From Pleurotus djamor (lineage: Eukaryota; Basidiomycota; Agaricomycetes; Agaricales; Pleurotaceae), in assembly GCA_029747585.1 (NCBI GenBank), contig JAPEVF010000784.1, positions 1 to 20,967 of the forward strand: DNA of 20,967 bases. Direction: 5' to 3'. The number at the start of each line of letters is the position of its first letter. Position 1 is the first letter of the stretch. The notes below the pieces were generated by a model, which saw nothing but the letters and a program-made list of their open reading frames with translations, was not told the DNA's origin and made no database searches. Shown piece by piece: positions 1 through 7,705 of the stretch. Position numbers and translations under genes: made by a program.

Positions 1-400
1 TCCATGCTACTTGATGATGGACACGTCGGGTGTCGTCCTTGTGGTAGTGGTGAGTACCGCAAGGCTTATGTCTCACCGAGCCTGACTCTCTCAATCAACC
101 ACTTGAAGGACTCGCCTTTGTGCGAGGTTTGGGCATCGTTGTTTCTCCCGCGCTTCTGCAGCGAAACAAGCTTTCTTGGAAGCAGGCTCGGTCCGTTCAC
201 CTAGGGGTCGCCATCGATATCAAGACCATTGAACATGACTTATGAACTTCTAACAAATCAGTGAACTAAAAATAAACATAAACTAGGCTCGTGACTGGCA
301 GCCGTCGCAATGTCGATAGACAATGATCGATCCCTTACTTGGACAAGCGCAAATCCTCCCATCAGCGCCCACTTCGTTCGAGACGCAAGTTCAGGTCAGG
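1..400. other. Upstream region of T1, no gene seen
   Basis: I see no convincing gene here; the open frames are short and resemble nothing. Positions 152-186 align without gaps to 5120-5154 upstream of T3: both begin GCTTC and end TGGAAGCAGG 35 bases later. The similarity continues weakly to about 230 (ACCTAGGGGTCG against ACCTGGGTGGTC, then ATCAAG). This is therefore probably the T1 promoter, derived from the same ancestor as that of T3. The CTTCGAAG palindrome of the other copies reads CTTCTGCA here. Confidence 0.5.
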
Positions 401-2389
401 ATGCCAATGCTATGGAAAGACTTCACCCGCCTTGGCCAGAGTTGGAGATCCTCGTACTGGTTCGTGACCATCGTCGTGGGCTTTGGTAAGTCCTCGTTCT
501 AGTGAATTTCTATGCAAGCGGCTAACCGCGAAATCAAGGGATTTTCGTTGATATTCTCGTGTATAGTATCCTCGTCCCGGTGTCACCGTTTTATCTGAGT
601 CATAAAGGATACAACGCGCCCGCCTTGGTTGGATGGCTTCTTACTGCATATGTAAGGGACCATGCATATATGTGCTTGCTAAATCACGTCTGACCCGTTG
701 CCTTCATTCATAGTCTCTCGGATTGGTTGCCTGTTCGTCCTTTTGCACTTATAGAAGCCCACGCCTTTTGGACATATTTCTTTAGGCACACTTCCTCTCG
801 CTATATTCTCGAAGAGGTTCAATTCCGGAAAGTGGCCTTTCGTAGTGGGATTGTTGGTCCTCGTCGCGTCACAAATCCTGTTTTGGGTATCTTCATCCTA
901 CGTGGCAATGATCGTCGCCCGAATCATTCAAGGTATTGGTTCGGCTCTGGTATGGATTATCGGGTTGGCATTAGTGTATGTCACGAATTTCCTATCTTTT
1001 AATATACTCTCAGGTCATCTCTGACGACTCTGTTACTTGTGTGTAGATGCGATTACTCGCCCCCGGAAGTTGTTGGTCGTAAGGCTTGATCTCCCTCAAC
1101 AAGTGCCATCCTGATTTGCAACTAGGCCAACTTGGTGTCGCTATGAGCGGGCTTGCCTCAGGGTTCGTCGTTTCTACATTGTTATTTCCATCTCCACCAT
1201 ATCTTCCACCCAAATAGCTCGGTTCTTGGTCCACCTTTAGGCAGTTTGCTGTACGATCGTTTCGGCATGGTCGGGCCTCTGACGTTTGGCGCTTCGGTGG
1301 TGGGCTTGGACCTCATCGGACGACTGCTGATCATTGAGCGCCACGAGGATACAATTTCCAGCACAAGGATCTCTCATGAATCTGAACGTCGACAAGGTCC
1401 AGGTGATGCCAAAGTCGAGTTGTATCCGAGTCTACGGATTATGAAGCGGATGGCTGAGTCCCCTCGACTAATGTGCTCGCTTGGCCTCGAGCTTTTTGGT
1501 TTTGGGTCCGTCGCCACTCCCTTGCTTTAGAAGCTGAGCACAGGAACGGGTTGATAGAATGGTAAATACCATGATCGACACTGGCCTCCCCCTTCGTCTG
1601 AAGGACGATTACGGTTCGACCATCACACAAGTTGGTTTGTTCCTTCTTGCTGGTGGAGCCCTTCATTTGCTGGTGCGTTTTTATTCTCGATTCGTCAAGT
1701 TGCTACTGTTGACTTCCTTCGCAGCGCCGCCCATTGGAGGTTATCTCAGTGATAAGTTTGGAACTGAGAGGACGATTCTACTTGGGGTGGGGCTTTCCAT
1801 CCCCTGGTGGCCACTTCTACTCATCCACATGAAAGTGGGCTGGCTCATAACGGTCTATGCCTTCGGTCGTACGTCAGCGGCGTTGACCCTGCTTTCTTAC
1901 GCTGCATTGACACATGAGAGGATCCTTGCAGGCTTTATATCAGTCGGTGTGTATGCGGCTTGTTGCAGCGAGATGGCCAGAGCCTCTAAGAGCATTGAAT
2001 GTGTCCAATGTAATTTCGTCTCTACATTTTGAAGAATTCTACCACTTACTAACTCGTTTCCCAAGATATACACGTCTACGCCATGTCGATTCTTGCCTAT
2101 GGGATTGGATCAATCAGTGCGTTGATTCTAATTCAGGTCGTCTTCATCAAAGTTGATGGTACGTTTCTCTTCATAGTTGGTCCTATAGTTGCTGGTCAGG
2201 TATGTGTGGTGGTTATGATTCAACTGATGGACGGTTTTATTTACCTGAACACGCCACAGCTTTACGCACACTTCCACAACCTCGGATGGACCAGCATCTG
2301 CGTGGCCGTAGCAGGCGTGAGGTGCTGATGTTCCCCTGAGGAAGAGATTTCAAAAGGAAGCTGCCTCCAGTAGGGAATCGAAGCTCTGA
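401..2389 (+). pseudogene. T1: broken DHA1-type MFS transporter (VMAT-like), type A
   Basis: Thirteen exons match the intact paralogues: 401-485, 539-651, 714-732, 786-975, 1047-1078, 1126-1162, 1218-1505, 1558-1672, 1725-1868, 1932-2009, 2066-2116, 2177-2199, 2260-2389. All splice sites are intact. The ATG aligned with the paralogues (412) is out of frame through one extra base in exon 1, so the start would have to be 401 or 407. Exon 8 is 115 nt instead of 116: one base is missing after 1660, at a run of C. This gives a premature TGA at 1830-1832, after about TM8. Exon 13 lacks 32 nt near 2322, removing the last membrane segment. The conserved FWEAPSY after TM3 has become FWVSSSY. TM1 Asp, motif B ARIIQG and motif C GPPLGS remain. 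A truncated product could still be made, but a working transporter is unlikely. Confidence 0.85.
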
Positions 2390-2655
2390 ACCGCTTTAAG
2401 GTCTGTCCTGCACAGTCCCGCAACGAAAAAATACATGGGCCCCTATCCATAGCGTATCACGTGAAGTTATAACACTGTCTCACCCTGAGGCCAAGCAATT
2501 CTGGAGTTGTTGTCTACCCATCACTTTGATCAACGTTCAATCACTGTTTCTGTGCATTCTGTGAATTCAGTAACGCGCGTGACATCTTGCTCATAAACCG
2601 AATGAACTACTCCAACACGGTCTTGTAATTTCAGGCGAAGCAAGTTATACGGTAT

Positions 2656-2685
2656 GAATGCTTCGAAGTGATATCCGAGTCGACC
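2656..2685 (+). promoter_or_regulatory. Shared promoter motif of T2 with CTTCGAAG palindrome
   Basis: The 16-mer GAATGCTTCGAAGTGA at 2656-2671 recurs exactly upstream of T4, each time starting 157 bp before the ATG. It is followed by TCGACC. The core CTTCGAAG is a perfect 8-bp palindrome, as expected for a dimeric regulator. A regulatory role is inferred from conservation and spacing only. Confidence 0.5.
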
Positions 2686-2716
2686 ATCCTGCAAAAGTAC
2701 GCTCAGAAGCGCAGAA

Positions 2717-2738
2717 GCGCGGCCACACGTCATCTGGG
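2717..2738 (+). promoter_or_regulatory. Second promoter block shared by T2 and T4
   Basis: A 22-bp block beginning GCGCGGCC and ending TCTGGG recurs at 7585-7606 upstream of T4 with three mismatches. It lies 96 bp before the T2 ATG and 121 bp before the T4 ATG. It could be a second binding site or simply residual duplication similarity. Confidence 0.4.
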
Positions 2739-2812
2739 AACCGCTGCTGGAACGATAAAAGCCTCTCCTTCAGATTCCTGGCGTTTCCTACGTCCCGGAC
2801 GCACGCTGCACT

Positions 2813-4852
2813 ATGGAAGCCCATCCGCGACTCGGCCACAATTGGAGGTCTTCGTACTTGTTTGTGACAACGGTTGTTGGCTTTGGTATGTGCTCGTTGC
2901 AATGATCAAAATCTTCTACAGAATGGTTAATTGTGCAACTAGGGATTTTTGCTGACAACCTGGTCTACACTATCCTCATTCCCGTAGCACCATTCTATCT
3001 GAGCCACAAAGGATACGACAACGCGCCTGCCTTAGTGGGATGGCTTTATACCGCATTTGTAAGGGACTGCGCGTATACTTGCTTGTCAAACCGTGCTGAT
3101 TTACCTCTTGCATCCCAAATACTCTAGTCTTTGGGACAGATATCTGGTTTGTTGCCTCAATCCAACGACTCAATCGCGCCTCAACATATCTTTCTAAGGG
3201 ACACTTCCTCTGGCCATACTCTCGGAGAAAACACATTCTCGGAAATGGCCACTCGTTGCGGGATTACTAGTCCTCGTCGCATCGCAATTCTTGTTCTGGG
3301 AAGCCCCATCCTACCCGTTGATGGTCATTTCACGAGTTATTCAAGGTGTCAGCTTGAATTTCGTGTGGATTTTTGGGTTGGCTTTGATGCACGTCACGAC
3401 ATCCCAAATTCTCAAGCTACCATTCTAACCCACTTGATCTCTATGTAGATGTGATTCCTCACCCCCGGAGGTTGTGGGTCGTAAGGCTGCATTTCTACTT
3501 AGTACAGCACGATCCTCACTCATTCAGTTTAGGCCAACTTGGCTTTGCTATCAGCGGGTTTGGTCTAGGGTACGTCGTCGCCCAATGATATCCTCCATCC
3601 ATTTGACACCCACCGCACAAACAGAGCTCTCATCGGTCCACCTCTCGGCAGTTTGTTGTATGACCATTTTGGGGCTGCCGGGCCTTTGACATTAGGCGTG
3701 TCGGTCGCAGGCTTGGACTTAATTGGACGGTTTCTTGTCGTCGAGCGTCGCGTCGACGCAGCTTCCATCTGCGAAACTCCTGAAACAACCGAACGACAAC
3801 AGAGTCTAGTTGATAAAATTGAAGATAAAGTGAAATCCTATACGTTCATCCAAATTATGAAGCAGATAGGTGGGTCCCCTAGGCTCCTTTGCTCATACGC
3901 CCTCGAGCTGTTCGTCTTTGGGTCCGTTTCTCCTCGTTGCTCTTCTTCAGACGACCTAAACTTGTTGATCCCATCTTACAGAATGTTACTCTCTATGATC
4001 GAAACTAGCCTTCCACTGCGGTTGAAGGATGATCACAATTTGACCACTACCCAAGTCGGGTTATTTCTCCTTGCTGGTGGAGGACCAGCGTTTGTTGGTG
4101 TGCTTTGTTTCCGAGTTCCTCACGTTACGTTGTTTTGACCAAACCGCGCAGCACCACCCCTTGGAGGTTATCTCAGTGATAAATTTGGGGCCGAGTGGAT
4201 AATTCCGCTTGGTATGGTGCTGTCCATTCCATGGTGGCTTCTTTTGCTCCTTCACATGAAAGTAGGCTGGCTTGTTGCAGTATTTGCCATCGATCGTACG
4301 TTAGCAGGCTTTTCACGTCGCACACACTAAGGGGAGTCCCCACAGGCTTCATAGCAGCCAGTGTGTATGCTTCGTCCTCTGCTGAGATGGCGAGGGCATC
4401 CAAGGAGATCGAAGGCGTTCAATGTAATCATTTCTTCTTGGCATAGACAACTCAGCGGCTTATCAGTTTGTCGTTCAAGATACCCATGTCTACGCTGTGT
4501 GGTTGGTTGCCTATGGAATTGGCTCAGTTGGTGCGTTGATCCCCAGCCAGTCGCCTAAACCCCCTCGTCCCAAGTTGATGTTGATTGTGTCTTTCTTTCT
4601 GTGTAGTAGGTCCTATGCTTGCCGGACAGGTACGTATATGTGTTGTGTAATCGGAAAGATGGTCCCTTCATTGACTTGGACGCGTCTTAGCTTTACGCAC
4701 ACCTTCACAACCTCGGCTGGTCCACCATTTGCGTGGTCATCGCGAGCACGCGGTTTCTGGTGATTCCGTTCTTGTTCTGTTGGACAGGGGATGTCCCACT
4801 GGGGAGGAGATTTCGGAAGGCAGTTGCTACCTCTGGGGAATCGAAGATTTGA
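2813..4852 (+). CDS. T2: DHA1-type MFS transporter (VMAT-like), type B, 445 aa
   Basis: Exons: 2813-2885, 2943-3058, 3128-3146, 3199-3388, 3449-3480, 3533-3569, 3625-3921, 3982-4097, 4152-4295, 4346-4423, 4480-4530, 4607-4629, 4691-4852; the joined frame is open for 446 codons. The start is the first ATG in frame and aligns with T3 and T4. Twelve membrane segments are expected. TM1 has Asp29 in the DNLVYTILIPVAPFYL stretch, which resembles vesicular amine transporters. The motif A loop SEKTHSRKW is at about 78-86, motif B Arg115 in SRVIQG, and motif C GPPLGS at about 160-165. A charged loop of about 50 residues separates the halves, and a second motif A-like loop (GYLSDKFGAEW) follows TM7. 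The family expels or sequesters small molecules by proton antiport; the substrate is unknown. Intron 4 starts with GC, where the other five copies have GT. The motif A loop is more divergent (EKTH for ERFN) than in T5. Confidence 0.85.
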
Positions 4853-5278
4853 ATGTGCCTTTGACTCATTAAAAATGCTAACGTTGAGATATTCAGACCT
4901 TTGTAACCAATCTCGGATACTTACCGCCTGCCCCACGATTTCTACGTTGTCAACAAGGGTAAATATTGGGCAAATGTCTCCCTCTCACCGAACCTTCTGG
5001 AGATGGCGAACTTGCCCATAAGTCAACGCAATAAGTCACTCCCCCGCGGGCTGGTTGGAACTCGAAACCTTTCATCCCAGCTAGAGCCTCATCGTAGAAG
5101 AAGAAGTTGAAGCCTGACTGCTTCGAAGGACGTCGACCATTTCGTGGAAGCAGGCACAGTTCATAGAAGCGCAATACCGTGCATCACCTGGGTGGTCATG
5201 ATCAAGGCTAGGTAAATTAAATGCTCTTCATATACATGGAGCCTGAGTTCCCTAGGTTTGAGAGGCATACTCTGCACT
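4853..5278. other. T2-T3 intergenic region, T3 promoter
   Basis: No gene is visible. The right half holds the T3 version of the shared promoter (listed separately) and an AT-rich TTAAAT at 5217-5222, 62 bp before the ATG, possibly a weak TATA-like element. T4 has the same hexamer at 7654-7659, 52 bp before its ATG. Confidence 0.5.
5116..5154 (+). promoter_or_regulatory. Shared promoter motif of T3 with CTTCGAAG palindrome
   Basis: GACTGCTTCGAAGGA at 5116-5130, then GTCGACC, lies 163 bp before the T3 ATG and matches the T2 and T4 elements at nearly the same distance. The 35 bp from 5120 align without gaps to 152-186 upstream of T1, where the palindrome is lost. Confidence 0.5.
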
Positions 5279-7326
5279 ATGAATACCCTCACTCACCTTG
5301 GCCACAGCTGGAGATCCTCGTACTGGTTCGTGACCATCGTCGTAGGCTTTGGTGAGCTCTCGATGTGATGACATGAGGTTTTCATACATTGGCTCATCTC
5401 GCAAACAAGGAATTTTCGTCGACATCCTGGTGTACACTATCCTTATCCCGGTGTCACCATTTTATCTGAATCACAAAGGATACGATGCGCCTGCCTTGGT
5501 TGGATGGCTCTTTACCGCCTACGTAAGGCACTGTATCCTTCCGCTTCCAAAATATTCCCTGACTTTCTGTGTCTGAATACCCTAGTCTTTTGGACTAGTG
5601 TCTAGTTCGTCGTCTTCATTCCCCGACTCTCGCGTCTTGAACATCTCTGTCTCAGGTACAATTCCTCTCGCCAAATTCTCGGCGGGCTTCACTTCCCTCA
5701 AGTGGCCTCTCGTAGTGGGGATGTTACTCCTAATTGCATCACAAATTATGTTTTGGGAAGCTCCCTCCTACTTGACAATGATCATTGCGAATGATACAAG
5801 GCATCAGCGCAGCTTTGGCGTGGATTGCTGGGTTAGCATTGATGTTTGTGACGATATTTTCAGCTCTCAGCATACCCTACAATTCTAACGTCTAACGTCT
5901 TGATTATATGTAGATGTCGTTCCTCACCCCCGGAAGTTGTCGGTCGTAAGGCTCGACTCTCCTCACTGACGTACTATACGTGACCATTCCGTAATTAGGT
6001 CAACTTGGTTTCGCTATGAGCGGATACGCTTTAGGGTGAGTTGTGACTCTAATATTGTTTGCTATCTCCTTGATATCAACCAGACATCCAGATCGGTTCT
6101 AGGTCCACCTTTGGGCAGCCTGCTATATGATCGTTACGGTGTGGTAGGACCTTTGACATTGGGCGCCTCAGTATCAGGCTTGGACCTTATTGGACGACTT
6201 CTCATTATTGAGCCTTCCACCAAAAACGGACCCGAAATCATCGAATTTCAGCAAAACCCAGACGATGGAAAAGTAAATGTGTATTCACTCATTCAAATTA
6301 TGAAACAGATTTGGGGATCCCCTCGGCTCATATGCTCCTGTTGCCTCGACCTTTTTGCCTTCGGGTTCGTCGTTATCCTGATATTCTGAAGGGTTAAATC
6401 ATAATCAAGACTTGTCCATCTTATAGAATGGTCATTTCCATGATGGAAACTGGCCTCCCCCTTCGATTGAAAGACGATCATGCTTTGACCACTGCCCAAG
6501 TCGGTTTATTCCTCCTCGCCGGTGGTGCCCCATCCTTTGTTGGTGCGTTTTATAGTCATTGAATAAGTTCTTGATCCTTCAAGTTACGCCTTTTTTGACC
6601 ACCTCCACAGCGCCGCCTATCGCGGGCTATCTCACTGATAAATTCGGGCCTGAGTGGACGATCCCCATTTGTCTTGCGCTATCCATTCCCTCTTGGCTTC
6701 TCCTTTACCTCCACATGAAACTGAGTGTGCTTATCACGTTCTATGCCATTGGCCGTACGTTCTCTGTGTCCACAATCCTACCTTCCACTTTGTATAGGCT
6801 AAGGTGAACCAACCGACGTACAGGTTTCACATCAGTGGGTGCGTATGCCTCGTGCTCCTCTGAGATGGCGAGAGCATCTCGGAGAATCGAAGGCGTTCAG
6901 TGTAATCCCTTTCGGTATCAACTAGCTCTGCCACTTACCATTCTGCTATTCAAGATACTCACGTATACGCAATGTCAAATTTTGCCTTTGGGACCGGCGC
7001 AATTGGTGCGTTAACTCCCATTCTAGATCATCCCCGTCTCATCCAGTTGATGGTGTCTTTGTCTACGCTATGTAGTTGGTCCTATACTTTCTGGACAGGT
7101 ACGTTGAGCGGTTGTGTACTCTATTCTAATTGACGGCTCATCTATTGACTCGGTTGCGTTGTAGCTCTATGCAAACTTCCACAACCTCGGCTGGACCATC
7201 ATTTGCATAGTCATCGCGGGCACGCGGCTTTTGATCATCCCGTTCCTATTCTTGTGGACGGGTGATGTCCCTCTGAGGAAGAGATTGCAGAAGGCAATTG
7301 CCAGCAGTGGGGATTCGAAGCTTTGA
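5279..7326 (+). pseudogene. T3: DHA1-type MFS transporter, type A, single 2-nt deletion
   Basis: Exons: 5279-5351, 5410-5522, 5586-5604, 5656-5843, 5914-5945, 5999-6035, 6092-6364, 6427-6542, 6611-6754, 6824-6901, 6955-7005, 7076-7098, 7165-7326. Exon 4 is 188 nt where all five paralogues have 190. At 5786-5791 the expected GCGCGA reads GCGA, so one CG is missing just where the motif B arginine codon should be. The shifted frame ends at TGA 6128-6130 in exon 7. Every other exon is intact and open to a normal stop at 7324-7326, and all splice sites are canonical. Without the deletion it would encode 436 aa with TM1 Asp, GPPLGS and the usual C-terminal RKRLQK. I found no alternative donor that restores the frame. 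It is either a very young pseudogene or an allele or assembly error in a CG repeat. Confidence 0.8.
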
Positions 7327-7548
7327 CTGCCCTCCTCGCAAACACCCTCGGTGTATTGACCGAAGTTAAACCTTGATAAGCGCCAAATTATCAACCTCAG
7401 AGTTGCCTCAGAGAGTTGGATGTCCGCAACTTGTCCGCAACCGAAGAAGTGAGTGGCTGGCGAATGCCCTGAAGGGATTGCTCGGGATTGGACCTTGTGA
7501 TCCTCTTCTTCATACTCTGTTAATTTCACCAAAGCAAGTTTGAAGTGA

Positions 7549-7571
7549 GAATGCTTCGAAGTGACATCGAC
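7549..7571 (+). promoter_or_regulatory. Shared promoter motif of T4 with CTTCGAAG palindrome
   Basis: GAATGCTTCGAAGTGA at 7549-7564 is identical to the T2 element and starts the same 157 bp before the ATG. CATCGACC follows, against ATCCGAGTCGACC in T2 and CGTCGACC in T3. Confidence 0.5.
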
Positions 7572-7584
7572 CCGGTTCGTAACA

Positions 7585-7606
7585 GCGCGGCCGCGCGTCG
7601 TCTGGG
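7585..7606 (+). promoter_or_regulatory. Second promoter block shared by T4 and T2
   Basis: The block begins GCGCGGCC and ends TCTGGG, with three mismatches over 22 bp to 2717-2738. The T3 promoter has only a weak counterpart near 5168-5192. Confidence 0.4.
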
Positions 7607-7705
7607 GAGTCACCGGACTCATCATCGAGGCTAGATCAAGCGTAGGGTCTTCATTAAATACCTAGCGTTCCTTGGCTCCAGACTCACCCCCGGGAAGATT
7701 GCTTT

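Larger units (their letters stand above)
2390..2812. other. T1-T2 intergenic region, T2 promoter
   Basis: No gene is visible. The right half carries the shared promoter elements listed separately (2656-2671 and 2717-2738). The stretch GCAAGT just before the palindrome (2639-2645) also has a counterpart before the T4 palindrome. Confidence 0.6.
7327..7705. other. T3-T4 intergenic region, T4 promoter
   Basis: No gene is visible. It carries the palindromic element at 7549-7564 and the second shared block at 7585-7606, both listed separately, and a TTAAAT at 7654-7659. Confidence 0.6.
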
